Shown here: positions 1 to 8,298 of the stretch, one piece after another
Position numbering within the stretch: position 1 is the first letter of the stretch
Layout of the letters: each line of letters opens with the position of its first letter
Assembly (NCBI GenBank): GCA_031275085.1
Contig: JAISPG010000060.1
Coordinates: 1 to 64,000 of the forward strand
Reading direction: 5' to 3'
DNA length: 64,000 nt
Source of the DNA: Bacteroidales bacterium
GTDB taxonomy: Bacteria > Bacteroidota > Bacteroidia > Bacteroidales > ML635J-15
Notes under the pieces: generated by a model
Databases searched by the model: none
What the model was told of the DNA's origin: nothing
What the model saw: the letters and a program-made list of their open reading frames with translations, nothing else
Position numbers and translations under genes: made by a program

Positions 1-819
1 TTGATGAAAATTAATGCCTTTGTTGTTATTTTGTTGTTTTTCAGATCTTTCATACAATACCGAATCTCCTTCGGTAACGCTATATTCGATATAAGTGGTC
101 TCATTTGTCCGCAACATGCGTATACCGTTGATCGTATATTCAAAACTGCTGTATGACTCTTTGAACGGAACAATATGGTCACCGTCTTTTATGTAATATT
201 TATAATCTATATATTTCAATTCGTTGTCACGGAAGAAAAGTGTTTCATAATACAGGTTTTGGAAGTCAATTGATAATTGTACCGAATCATTATATGCTTT
301 AAGGATTTTATTTTTTGGGGAATATTCTACTGTATAGTTTTCCGAGAGTAGATTTTCAGCAGCTTTTTCGGTATTGAATTCAAACAGATTGTTAAAGAAT
401 CCGTAATCAGGATACATTTTTTCGGGTAAGGTATAAAAACTTGCTGCACCCGGTTCTTCGTGGACTACGAAACTTACTAAACTATCCTCATAGTCGTACA
501 GTTCTATTCCATGTGTATTCAGAACTGTTGTCCTGATGCCAAACTTGTAATCAGACAGGTTTTCGTATTCTGTAAGGTCTGTGATAATGATTTCCATTGC
601 AAGATCCTTTTTTGAAATGATTACTTCTTTTGATTCCAGTTTATCCTTTATTTCCATTCTTGCAAGGTCGGGATCTGTGAGCTTTTCAAGGTTTGTGTCC
701 AGGGGAATGGAAAATAATGTGCGGATATTTGTTGTTTGTGTTACTGTTCTTTTCTGGCTGTAGGAAAATTTCGGCAAAACAATAATACCGATAAATAGTA
801 ATAAGTAGAGTTTTTTCAT
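1..819 (-). CDS. Secreted protein of unknown function, 3' end cut by window edge
   Basis: An open frame of 273 codons starts at the ATG at 819-817 and runs without a stop off the left edge, so the C-terminus is missing. The N-terminus (MKKLYLLLFIGIIVLPKFSYSQ) is a Sec signal peptide with a Bacteroidota-like SQ cleavage site. The rest is polar and rich in aromatic and acidic residues, which suggests a beta-rich periplasmic or surface protein. I recognise no family and see no lipobox. No clear promoter could be placed in the AT-rich DNA upstream. Real coding is supported by the long open frame with a signal peptide at its start; function is unknown. Confidence 0.75.
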   Translation of the reverse strand, partial: MKKLYLLLFIGIIVLPKFSYSQKRTVTQTTNIRTLFSIPLDTNLEKLTDPDLARMEIKDKLESKEVIISKKDLAMEIIITDLTEYENLSDYKFGIRTTVLNTHGIELYDYEDSLVSFVVHEEPGAASFYTLPEKMYPDYGFFNNLFEFNTEKAAENLLSENYTVEYSPKNKILKAYNDSVQLSIDFQNLYYETLFFRDNELKYIDYKYYIKDGDHIVPFKESYSSFEYTINGIRMLRTNETTYIEYSVTEGDSVLYERSEKQQNNNKGINFHQ

Positions 820-1323
820 AATGTTGTTTTTAGGTTTTATATAAAATAATTCAATGATAAATATATGATTATTTTTAATATGTTGCAATTATTTAATAAT
901 ATTTTCTTAATTAATTATTAATTTAAAAGAAATAAGTGGTATTAAACTATATATATTATGCATGTTTATTGTGTTTTGAGATAAAATAAAGATGGGGCGA
1001 TTTTCTCTTGGTTTTTTAAAATTAAGGTATTTTGAAAAATATAGTTGATTATATTTATAAAGTGGATTACAATATTAATTACAGGACTTTATTTAGAAAT
1101 ATATCAGGCATAAAAAGTGTTTGTAACTTAAAAGTATATTGACTGCAGAAAATGTGTAATTGTAATATATGATATATGAATAATATTGTTGTAGGCTTTA
1201 AATGTTTATCGCTCTGATTTTATGCCATCACTATTGTTATTTTACTGCAGTGTAGGATTTCCAGACCGGAATAACACTGATAGGAAATTTATGAATGCAA
1301 CGTTAATTGATTTTTTTTAAGTA

Positions 1324-1532
1324 CTTTATGATTTTTTCACGGTCCTCTGTCATTTTTATATGGTCTTTTATGATTTTTCCATGATCCTTTATGGTTTTTT
1401 TGTGGAACTCTATCTTTTATTATAGTCCTTTATGATTTTTTTGCAGTCTTCAGTGGTTTTTTAGTAGTTATCAATGATTTTTACGTGCGATTCTTTTATT
1501 TTTTTATGAAATTGAATAATTTTTATACGATC
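1324..1532. repeat. Degenerate 21-bp tandem repeat, about ten units
   Basis: The sequence divides into consecutive 21-base units (one of 20) with approximate consensus CTTTATGATTTTTnnnnGGTC. Units begin at about 1324, 1345, 1366, 1387, 1408, 1428, 1449, 1470, 1491 and 1512. On the minus strand each unit reads as seven residues resembling D-H-x-K-I-I-K, but stops and a one-base slip break the frame. It is therefore either non-coding or a decayed heptad-repeat coding sequence. Confidence 0.7.
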
Positions 1533-1704
1533 CGTATCAATTAAAAGTTTTTATAGATCATTTGCTTTATAAAATCAATGTTATGACCGGCTGTTCTATT
1601 TTTTATTGCTTGGTAAAATAATATATGATTCTATATAACTCGCAGTAATTCAATATATATTATAAATATACATCCCTAAATTTCAGTAGTTCAATAAAAA
1701 TAAT

Positions 1705-1712
1705 TATTTTTG
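1705..1712 (+). promoter_or_regulatory. Bacteroidota -7 box before ruvX
   Basis: TATTTTTG fits the Bacteroidota -7 consensus TAnnTTTG and ends 13 bases before the ruvX ATG. The matching -33 element is weak (TTTC at 1681-1684). It probably drives the ruvX-def-lipoprotein-comEC run. Confidence 0.45.
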
Positions 1713-1725
1713 TTTTTAATTCTTT

Positions 1726-2151
1726 ATGAAAAGATATTTAGCTTTAGATATTGGCAGAAAAAAAACCGGAATAGCAGTTACTGATACCAGCAGGATAATT
1801 GCTAATTCTTTGGAGACTGTTCCTACACATCAGTTGGAGGTTTATTTAAAAAATTATTTTATTGATAATGAAGTAGAAAAAATAATTGTCGGTATGCCTG
1901 TACAGATGAATAATACACCTTCCGAATCCGTAAAATATATAGAACCTGTTTTAAACAGATTGAAGAGAGTTTTTTCTGATATTGAATTTATATTGGTTGA
2001 CGAAAGATTTACATCCAAACTTGCATTTCAGGCTATGATAGATTCCGGACTTAAAAAAACTCAGCGCAGGGACAAAACAATTGTCGACCGTATAAGTGCT
2101 GCAATAATTTTACAAGCTTATTTAGACAAAGAAAAATATAATACAATATGA
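1726..2151 (+). CDS. ruvX: Putative pre-16S rRNA nuclease / Holliday junction resolvase-like RuvX (YqgF)
   Basis: At 141 residues this is a normal-length RuvX/YqgF protein with an RNase H-like fold. Conserved acidic residues are visible at D8 (LALDIGRKKTGIAVTD), D92-E93 (VDERFTS) and D121 (VDRISAA), matching the family's metal-binding set. The family is linked to 5' processing of 16S rRNA precursors and was earlier proposed to resolve Holliday junctions. The stop codon overlaps the ATG of def in an ATGA, so the two are translationally coupled. Confidence 0.93.
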   Translation: MKRYLALDIGRKKTGIAVTDTSRIIANSLETVPTHQLEVYLKNYFIDNEVEKIIVGMPVQMNNTPSESVKYIEPVLNRLKRVFSDIEFILVDERFTSKLAFQAMIDSGLKKTQRRDKTIVDRISAAIILQAYLDKEKYNTI

Positions 2152-2699
2152 TATTACCTGTTTATTTATATGGACATCCTGTTTTGAGGAAAAAATCTGA
2201 AGATATAACAAGGGATTATCCCGAATTACAGCAGTTGATCTCAGATATGTTTGAAACAATGTATAAAGCAGATGGAGTTGGACTGGCAGCTCCTCAGATC
2301 GGTAAAAACATTAATATTATTGTCATAGATGCAAGTCCTTTGGCATCTGACGATAACGACGAACTTAAGACTTTCAGGAGGGTTTTTATTAATCCGAAAG
2401 TTACATATAATTCGGAAGAAACTCTATATACAGAAGAAGGCTGCCTTAGCATTCCGAATATACATGAAAAAGTCGACAGATATGTTGATCTGACCATAGA
2501 ATATTATAATGAGAACTTTGAAAAAGTAAAAGAGCATCTTACAGGAACAAAAGCTAAAGTTATTCAGCATGAATATGATCATTTGAACGGGATCATGTTT
2601 GTTGATAAAATTTCTCCTGTCAGGAAAAGGCTCTTAAAAACCAAATTAAATAACATTTCAAAAGGAAGAGTTTCAACTTCTTATAAGACAAAGATTTAA
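2148..2699 (+). CDS. def: Peptide deformylase
   Basis: Removes the formyl group from the initiator methionine of nascent proteins. All three family motifs are present in order: GVGLAAPQIG (residues 43-52), EGCLSIP (97-103, metal ligand C99) and QHEYDHLNG (140-148, metal ligands H141 and H145, catalytic E142). At 183 residues the length is normal. The start overlaps the ruvX stop by ATGA, and a small lipoprotein gene follows after 4 bases, so it sits in an operon. Confidence 0.97.
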   Translation: MILPVYLYGHPVLRKKSEDITRDYPELQQLISDMFETMYKADGVGLAAPQIGKNINIIVIDASPLASDDNDELKTFRRVFINPKVTYNSEETLYTEEGCLSIPNIHEKVDRYVDLTIEYYNENFEKVKEHLTGTKAKVIQHEYDHLNGIMFVDKISPVRKRLLKTKLNNISKGRVSTSYKTKI

Positions 2700-2703
2700 A
2701 GAT

Positions 2704-3231
2704 ATGAAAACAAAGATTTTTATTTTATTATCAATTTCTATTTTTGTAGCTGTTTCATGTAATAATTCTGAAAAAAAGGCTGAGAAGCAAAAGGAGGAAA
2801 TGCGTAATGAACTGGTAAGAACAGAAAATAAATTATATCAAAAAATTGATGCAGATCCTGAAATTGCAATGGAACTTCTGGATAAATACAAAGAATTTGT
2901 TGATAAATATCCTGATGATGAGCAAGCAGCAGAATATTTGTTCAAAGCTGCAGAGATAGGTATGAATTTTAAAGAACCCAAACAGGCGATAACATGTTTA
3001 TCCAGAATTGAGGAAAAATACCCTGAATTTGATAAATATGCTACGGCTATATTCCTTAAAGCATTTATATATGAGAATTATTTTCAGAATAGAGGGCTGG
3101 CAAGGATTTATTATGAAAGATTTATTTCGGAATATCCCGACCATAAATTGAAACCGGATGCAGAGAATGCTTTGATGTTTATGGGAATTGATGATGAAGA
3201 ACTTATAAAAATATTTGAACAACTGAACTGA
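2704..3231 (+). CDS. TPR-like lipoprotein
   Basis: 175 residues with a lipoprotein signal ending at C19 (FVAVSC), followed by a short charged, coiled-coil-like linker and helical hairpin repeats such as ELLDKYKEFVDKYPDDEQA and YYERFISEYPDHKLKPDAEN. These resemble the tetratricopeptide repeats of BamD/YbgF-type outer-membrane assembly factors, but the protein is shorter than BamD. It lies between def and comEC with tiny gaps, in the same operon. The specific role is unknown. Confidence 0.8.
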   Translation: MKTKIFILLSISIFVAVSCNNSEKKAEKQKEEMRNELVRTENKLYQKIDADPEIAMELLDKYKEFVDKYPDDEQAAEYLFKAAEIGMNFKEPKQAITCLSRIEEKYPEFDKYATAIFLKAFIYENYFQNRGLARIYYERFISEYPDHKLKPDAENALMFMGIDDEELIKIFEQLN

Positions 3232-3237
3232 TAGCTG

Positions 3238-5364
3238 ATGTATTTTTACCTGCCGGAAGAAATTAAAAAATATCCTTTTATCCGAATAGTTCTTCCACTT
3301 ATGGTAGGAATCATCATTTCTATAAATTTTAATATCCCATTATTACTATCTGCAATTTTTTTGCTTATAAGTGTTTTGCTATTTATTACTTTTTGTTTTA
3401 ACCGGAATTATTCAAAGAACTTTCTTTTAGGTATTTTTTTGAACCTGATTTTATTGTTTTTTGGGATGCTGCTGACTAAACATAAAATCGAATATTCCAG
3501 GACAGATCATTTGACAAAAGATAAGGGATTGATCATCGGGGAAATATCAAAAGACCCTAAAATAACCGACAAACATATTTCATTGAACATAGATGTTCTG
3601 GCGATTAATCATGATGATACATGGATATCGTCATCGGGGCGGACATTGCTATATCTTGAAAAAGATAGTTTGTCGCAAGATCTTAGGGTAGGAGATATGA
3701 TTGTATTTTCGCCTGAACTTTCCGAAATTCAGAATAAAGGCAATCCCGAAGAATTTGATTATAAAAAATATTTAAGTTATAACCTTATTTACAGTTCCGA
3801 TTTTCTTTCGGGAACAGACTGGAGTTTGCTTGAAACTTCCCGGAATATAAAATTGAAATATAAAATATTACGTTTCCGGACAAAATTAATAAGTACATTA
3901 AATGAACTTGGGCTTGATAACGATGAATTGGCTGTAGTTTCAGCTCTGGCATTAGGATATAAAGATAATTTAAGTAATGAGATCAGACATTCGTATTCTT
4001 CTTCTGGTGCTATGCATATACTGGCAGTTTCCGGACTGCATGTCGGTATTGTATATGGAATGCTTATGTTTTTCCTTTCATTTATGAAGACCAGAAAATT
4101 AAATATTCTGAAAATAATCATTGTTGTTTTGTTCATATGGTTTTATGCCATGCTCACAGGATTATCTCCATCGGTATCAAGAGCGTCATTAATGTTTACA
4201 ATTGCAGCACTTGGCAGCTTTCAGAAACATAAATCAGTTACATTAAATTCTGTTGCGGTTTCTGCTTTTATTTTGCTGGTAATTAATCCTTTAAATATTG
4301 TAGATATAGGGTTTCAGTTGTCATATCTGGCAGTAATCGGTATTATATTGATACAACCTCGTATATATGCACTATTTGATGTAAAAAACAAGTTTTTAAA
4401 ATGGTTTTGGTCGCTTACTACTGTTTCAATAGCTGCACAACTTTTTACAGCACCCTTGTGTGTATACTATTTCAATCAGTTTTCTAATTATTTTTTGCTT
4501 ACGAACTATATATTGATTCCGGTTTCTACCGTAGCGATCTGGTTATGTATAATAACTTTTGTTTTTTCAGGAGTTACTTTCCTTGGATTATTTTTTGCTG
4601 ATATTCTGGTATTTATAGTGAAGTTTATGAATATGTCAGTGACTTTTATCGAATCTTTACCATTTTCAGTCAGTAGTAATCTTTATATAAATTTGCCGCA
4701 AATGTTGATTTTATATGCTTTCATTATCAGTATATTTATATTTTTCTTCGTTTCCAAACGATATAAAGATTTAATAATTGCCATTGTTTCATTAATTTGC
4801 TTTTCATGTATTAGCTTGTTTAGTGCTATACAAACGCAAAAACAGAAATATTTCATAGTATATAATATAAATAATGTAACAGCCATAAACCTGATTGACG
4901 GAAGAGATAATATTATGTTTGCAAATCTTTCAGGAATTGAAAATGATAAAATAAGTTTTACGGCAAAAAATAATTGGTTGAAGAAAGGTCTTAACACTGA
5001 AAAATATATTGATCTGTCTTCAGGAAAGAATAATCTTTTATCAAATATAGCAACTATAAGTAACAGGAAGATATTTTTCAAGAAAAAATTTATTGGTTTT
5101 AAAAGCCTTAGAATATTTGTTCTTGATGATACTTTTATTTTAACAGATGCGGAAAATAAGATACATGTCGATTATATAATTCTGAGCAATAATCCTCGTA
5201 TTAAAATTGAAGATATCATTAAAATATTTGATTTTGATGAAATTATTATTGATAGCTCAAACAGTAATTATTTTATCGAAAATTTAATGAAGGAAAATAT
5301 TATTGAAAATATACAAGTACATAATGTTAAGACGGAAGGAGCTTTTGTGTTAAAAACTAATTGA
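3238..5364 (+). CDS. comEC: ComEC/Rec2-family DNA uptake channel
   Basis: 708 residues. N-terminal membrane helices (about 10-80) precede a soluble OB-like region, then the competence domain with the hallmark HILAVSGLHVGIVYGML near residue 265 and many more helices to about residue 530. In the family it moves single-stranded DNA across the inner membrane during transformation. The C-terminal 170 residues occupy the place of the metallo-beta-lactamase-like domain, but no HxHxDH metal motif is visible. Last gene of the ruvX run; ends 38 bases from a convergent gene. Confidence 0.88.
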   Translation: MYFYLPEEIKKYPFIRIVLPLMVGIIISINFNIPLLLSAIFLLISVLLFITFCFNRNYSKNFLLGIFLNLILLFFGMLLTKHKIEYSRTDHLTKDKGLIIGEISKDPKITDKHISLNIDVLAINHDDTWISSSGRTLLYLEKDSLSQDLRVGDMIVFSPELSEIQNKGNPEEFDYKKYLSYNLIYSSDFLSGTDWSLLETSRNIKLKYKILRFRTKLISTLNELGLDNDELAVVSALALGYKDNLSNEIRHSYSSSGAMHILAVSGLHVGIVYGMLMFFLSFMKTRKLNILKIIIVVLFIWFYAMLTGLSPSVSRASLMFTIAALGSFQKHKSVTLNSVAVSAFILLVINPLNIVDIGFQLSYLAVIGIILIQPRIYALFDVKNKFLKWFWSLTTVSIAAQLFTAPLCVYYFNQFSNYFLLTNYILIPVSTVAIWLCIITFVFSGVTFLGLFFADILVFIVKFMNMSVTFIESLPFSVSSNLYINLPQMLILYAFIISIFIFFFVSKRYKDLIIAIVSLICFSCISLFSAIQTQKQKYFIVYNINNVTAINLIDGRDNIMFANLSGIENDKISFTAKNNWLKKGLNTEKYIDLSSGKNNLLSNIATISNRKIFFKKKFIGFKSLRIFVLDDTFILTDAENKIHVDYIILSNNPRIKIEDIIKIFDFDEIIIDSSNSNYFIENLMKENIIENIQVHNVKTEGAFVLKTN

Positions 5365-5402
5365 AGAATATTTTAAGATTTTTTATAAGAATGAATTATT
5401 TG

Positions 5403-5720
5403 CTAAGGTATACCGGGAAAGTCATCAACGATTTCTACTTTAAAATCGGGAAAATATTCAACAATCTGTACTTTAAAATCAGGAAAGTCATCAACGATTT
5501 GCCACTTTCCGCACTCGTTAGGAAAAAAATCTACAAATTTTACTTTTAGATCGGGAAAGCTTTCGACAAATTGAACCTTAAAATCTGGGAAACTTTCAAC
5601 AAATTGAACTTTTCCGTATAATGGAATATTATTACACTCACATTTGTCTAATTTCAGAGAATCAGCTTTGAATGAAAATGTAACCAGACAGCAAAATAAC
5701 AATAGAAATAAATTTTTCAT
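5403..5720 (-). CDS. Small secreted protein with 11-residue repeats
   Basis: 105 residues from the ATG at 5720; an upstream in-frame ATG at 5780 would place residues before the hydrophobic segment and is less likely. A signal peptide (MKNLFLLLFCCLVTFSFKA) leads into a cysteine pair region (DKCECNN) and about six imperfect 11-residue repeats of the form V-[QK]-F-V-E-S-F-P-D-F-K, encoded by 33-bp DNA repeats. The regular alternation suggests a beta-solenoid or beta-roll. Convergent with comEC. Function unknown. Confidence 0.7.
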   Translation of the reverse strand: MKNLFLLLFCCLVTFSFKADSLKLDKCECNNIPLYGKVQFVESFPDFKVQFVESFPDLKVKFVDFFPNECGKWQIVDDFPDFKVQIVEYFPDFKVEIVDDFPGIP

Positions 5721-5883
5721 ATATAAAGGTTTTATATTTTGTCTATCAAAAAATGAACCAAAATAATTTTGAGAAATCAATATTTGTTATTTTATCTGAA
5801 AATAGAATAAAGTAGGTATTGTTTTTACGGTATTTTAGATTTATGGACATTGAAGTTGATTTTTTAAAATAAATAATTGTAGA

Positions 5884-6192
5884 TTATACGCCTAATGAGA
5901 ACTTCAAACCCAAAGCTTCTGCAATTCGGATAAGGCTGGATATTTGCATATCGGTTTCGCCTTTTTCTATACGGGCAATATAGCTGCGTTCTTTTCCAAC
6001 TTTTTCAGCAAGCTGTTGTTGTGTAAGTTTTAATTCTTTTCTTCTTTCACGCAATATTTCACCATAATACCAAGCTATGGCTTTTTCGTGAAATTCTTGT
6101 CTGCTTTCGGTATTATATTTACCATATTCTTTATCAAGCATGTCATTTATGCTGTGAAGCTTTGCGAGCTTATTTTCATCAAATTTCTTCAT
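5884..6192 (-). CDS. XRE-family antitoxin (HigA-like)
   Basis: 102 residues with a helix-turn-helix of the Cro/C1 type in the C-terminal half (LRERRKELKLTQQQLAEKVG, then RSYIARIEKGETDMQISSLI). Its start overlaps the stop of the upstream toxin gene by ATGA. Toxin-first order and the C-terminal HTH fit HigBA-type systems. By analogy it should neutralise the toxin and repress the shared promoter, where a perfect palindrome lies at 6564-6579. Confidence 0.88.
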   Translation of the reverse strand: MKKFDENKLAKLHSINDMLDKEYGKYNTESRQEFHEKAIAWYYGEILRERRKELKLTQQQLAEKVGKERSYIARIEKGETDMQISSLIRIAEALGLKFSLGV

Positions 6193-6554
6193 AATCCCGA
6201 ATCTTTTATTATTTTTTCAGCTTTTCTAATTTGTCTTTCATAGTCTTTTTTCGATTTTTTAAGAAATCCGTTTAAAAGGACTATATTTTTTGAAAGTATG
6301 ATATTTTCATTATCTATTGTAAAAAGAATTGTTCTGTATTCGTTATGTCCTATTGAAACACGCATTTCATACAAATCTGTATTAATAAGTTTTTTTACAA
6401 GTTTTGTATTTAACACATATACAGTGCAAATAATGTCAAAACTTTGTTTAAATTTCATTTGAGTTTTTTCGTTAAGTCCGGCAAAGAAATGATTAAATTC
6501 GTTGGTTGCGTATAACTTTTGTATTCCCTTTATGTCAGACTCTTTTGAAATCAT
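6189..6554 (-). CDS. RelE/ParE-superfamily toxin (HigB-like)
   Basis: 121 residues resembling phage Gp49/HigB-like toxins: a compact alpha/beta protein with the core LYEMRVSIGHNEYRTILF and the later strand IILLNGFLKKSKK followed by basic residues. Family members are ribosome-dependent mRNA interferases. It precedes and overlaps its antitoxin gene. The -7 box lies only 4 bases upstream of the ATG, so the transcript may be leaderless. The catalytic residues cannot be assigned with certainty by eye. Confidence 0.82.
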   Translation of the reverse strand: MISKESDIKGIQKLYATNEFNHFFAGLNEKTQMKFKQSFDIICTVYVLNTKLVKKLINTDLYEMRVSIGHNEYRTILFTIDNENIILSKNIVLLNGFLKKSKKDYERQIRKAEKIIKDSGL

Positions 6555-6558
6555 TTTA

Positions 6559-6589
6559 CAAATGTAACTAATTAGTTACGAGATTCAAA
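6559..6589 (-). promoter_or_regulatory. Toxin-antitoxin promoter with palindromic operator
   Basis: On the minus strand TTTG (6589-6586) and TACATTTG (6566-6559) are separated by exactly 19 bases, a full match to the Bacteroidota promoter. A perfect 16-bp palindrome, GTAACTAATTAGTTAC, occupies 6564-6579 and overlaps the -7 box and spacer, where a bound HigA-type repressor would block sigma factor. The operator role is inferred from position. Confidence 0.72.
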
Positions 6590-6697
6590 ATATTTATTCA
6601 TATTTTTTTAGTAGTTTTGTGAACATAATATTTAAACAATCGAAATATAAGGAAATAGCTATTTGTAAAATATAACAAAAACGTAGGCTTTTATTTT

Positions 6698-6811
6698 TGA
6701 CATCGAAAACCGCCAATTTTCAAATCCCACAGGAATAAATAAGTTGTCGTTCATGCTACGGCGTGGACTGTTCTTATTTGTGGGAGGGTGCTTGGCGGTA
6801 CCTCGATGTCA
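6698..6811 (+). ncRNA. Candidate structured RNA: 114-nt hairpin
   Basis: Five complementary blocks pair in nested order: TGACATCGA with TCGATGTCA, CCGCCA with TGGCGG, TCCCAC with GTGGGA, AAATAAG with CTTATTT, and CATGC with GCGTG closed by a UACG tetraloop of the stable UNCG class. Internal loops separate the blocks. TATTTTTG at 6692-6699, a -7-like box, overlaps its 5' edge. It ends 43 bases before the start of the small XRE gene, so it could be a leader element, an independent small RNA or a mobile hairpin repeat. Confidence 0.5.
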
Positions 6812-6853
6812 GGTAAGATATCAGTTCCACGCTTTTTTATTAATCCTAAGCAT

Positions 6854-7081
6854 ATGAACGATAAAATACACATTGGTAAGTCTATCAAAAATAAAATGGT
6901 AGAAGATGGTAGAAAAGTCTCATGGTTGGCAGAGAAATTACATTGCGACCCCAGTAATATTCATAAAATTTTCAAAAAAACAGATATAAATACTACACAA
7001 CTTTTAAAGATTTCATTAATTCTTGATTTTGATTTTTTTAACGAATATTCGGAATTTATTGGAAATAGCAAAAAAATATAA
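6854..7081 (+). CDS. Small XRE-family DNA-binding protein
   Basis: 75 residues from the ATG at 6854. An upstream in-frame ATG at 6788 would begin inside the hairpin 3' arm and adds sequence unlike the family. The protein has one helix-turn-helix (VSWLAEKLHCDPSNIHKIF) followed by TTQLLKISLILDFDFFNEY, the common layout of small Bacteroidota XRE regulators. It precedes three AT-rich secreted-protein genes on the same strand and may regulate them; that link is only positional. Confidence 0.75.
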   Translation: MNDKIHIGKSIKNKMVEDGRKVSWLAEKLHCDPSNIHKIFKKTDINTTQLLKISLILDFDFFNEYSEFIGNSKKI

Positions 7082-7222
7082 AAATTCATAATGTTTTTAC
7101 TTACAAAATATGGAAAAATTAGCATGAATTTATGGAGGTTTTGGCAGTGAAATAATAGTGTATTATATAAAAATATTTGATTTTTTTGTATATATTTTTT
7201 TGAAAACTATAATAAGAAACTT

Positions 7223-8290
7223 ATGAAACATAAAATATATTGTTTATTGTTTTTTTTATACATCTGTTCTATTAGTTTATTTTCTCAAGGCTCTCTTCAT
7301 TCTCAACAAATATTAAATAGGTTAGAAAATAGATTAGTTACGGATAATGAGCTTTATATAGATACAGAAATAAACATAGCCAGAAAGATGTTTCCGGAAG
7401 AAGAAATATTAATATTGAAATTGTATTATACTCCATCTGTAAATACAAAAAAATTTGTTGGACTTTGTATTTATCGAGAGTACGAAATAGCTACATGGCA
7501 AAAAGATTGTAGTGAATCAATAAAGGCGTTCAAATGTGAATGTAGTAAAGCATCTAAACCTGTATTTTATTTTAATGGGGTTGCTTATTCAACACAAGAA
7601 GAGAAAGATTTGGCAGAAAAAACGTATACTAATGAGATGGCAAAAAAAAAATTAGAAGAAGAAAGGGAAAAAAAAGAAACGGAAATATATTCTAAATTAG
7701 AAGATATAAAGGTTTCAAAACCAACTGTTGTCGTTTCAGATCCAATTGTAAAAATACTGGCAGCTGATTCTCAAGAAGCTGTGGAACGAATTGTTCATAA
7801 TGATTTTATGAAAATGAAACAACAAAACCTCCCTGATGCTCTTGTTGTGCCAACCGATTTAGTGTTTGGAAGTCTTGATGAGAATTTTACACATAATTAT
7901 AATATAATTGGAAGAATGACTAAAGATTTAGATTATAAGAGGAAACTTCAGGAAACTAGATATAAAATTGAAAGGAATAAGAATGAAAAAAAGAATCATG
8001 ATAATAATATTGCTTTATTGGAGAGGCAAAAAATAAATTTGATGAATGAGAAAAATATTGATGAAGAAAAATTAAGGAATCCCAATATTACTCAAGATGA
8101 AAAACAAGAAATTGAAAATCGAAAATCTGTAAATCAAGAAAAAATTGGTAAGATTGATGAATACATAAATGGCGAAGTAGAAGCTTTAAAAAAACTGGAG
8201 GAAGAGTTAATGACATTAGAAAGTGAAGTAGAAAATTTAAAAAATGAATGTCCGGACTGTGATAATACAGGTATTATTAAAGATAAATAA
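7223..8290 (+). CDS. Secreted coiled-coil protein of unknown function
   Basis: 355 residues. A signal peptide (MKHKIYCLLFFLYICSISLFSQ) leads to an N-terminal domain with scattered cysteines (CSESIKAFKCECSK, residues about 95-108), a charged segment, a middle domain and a long C-terminal coiled coil (about 235-340). It ends with CPDCDNTG, which looks like half of a DnaJ-type zinc motif. Codons are strongly A/T-biased compared with the housekeeping genes. First of three consecutive same-strand genes; no family recognised. Confidence 0.72.
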   Translation: MKHKIYCLLFFLYICSISLFSQGSLHSQQILNRLENRLVTDNELYIDTEINIARKMFPEEEILILKLYYTPSVNTKKFVGLCIYREYEIATWQKDCSESIKAFKCECSKASKPVFYFNGVAYSTQEEKDLAEKTYTNEMAKKKLEEEREKKETEIYSKLEDIKVSKPTVVVSDPIVKILAADSQEAVERIVHNDFMKMKQQNLPDALVVPTDLVFGSLDENFTHNYNIIGRMTKDLDYKRKLQETRYKIERNKNEKKNHDNNIALLERQKINLMNEKNIDEEKLRNPNITQDEKQEIENRKSVNQEKIGKIDEYINGEVEALKKLEEELMTLESEVENLKNECPDCDNTGIIKDK

Positions 8291-8298
8291 AGAAAACC

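Larger units (their letters stand above)
820..1725. other. Long AT-rich intergenic region
   Basis: This gap of about 900 bases separates the divergent minus-strand secreted protein and plus-strand ruvX. I see no convincing gene in it. It contains a degenerate 21-bp tandem repeat (1324-1532) and a promoter-like box just before ruvX, listed separately. The rest (about 820-1320) is AT-rich and shows no structure I can name. Confidence 0.6.

Noticed and set aside
581-763. Plus-strand frame of 60 codons
   Set aside because: It is antisense to the longer minus-strand secreted-protein gene and has no promoter or family.
1324-1532. CRISPR array
   Set aside because: Units are 21 bases, degenerate and directly abutting, with no unique spacers and no cas genes nearby.
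5361-5549. Plus-strand frame of 62 codons after comEC
   Set aside because: It is the antisense reading of the 33-bp repeats in the minus-strand gene, which has a signal peptide and better coding features.
6799-6811. ACCTCGATGTC resembling the 23S rRNA peptidyl-transferase region
   Set aside because: Only about 11 bases match, with no flanking rRNA similarity. The segment is explained by pairing with TGACATCGA in the hairpin.
6788-6853. Upstream ATG extension of the small XRE gene
   Set aside because: The extension lies over the 3' arm of the hairpin and is unlike the family. The ATG at 6854 gives a normal N-terminus.
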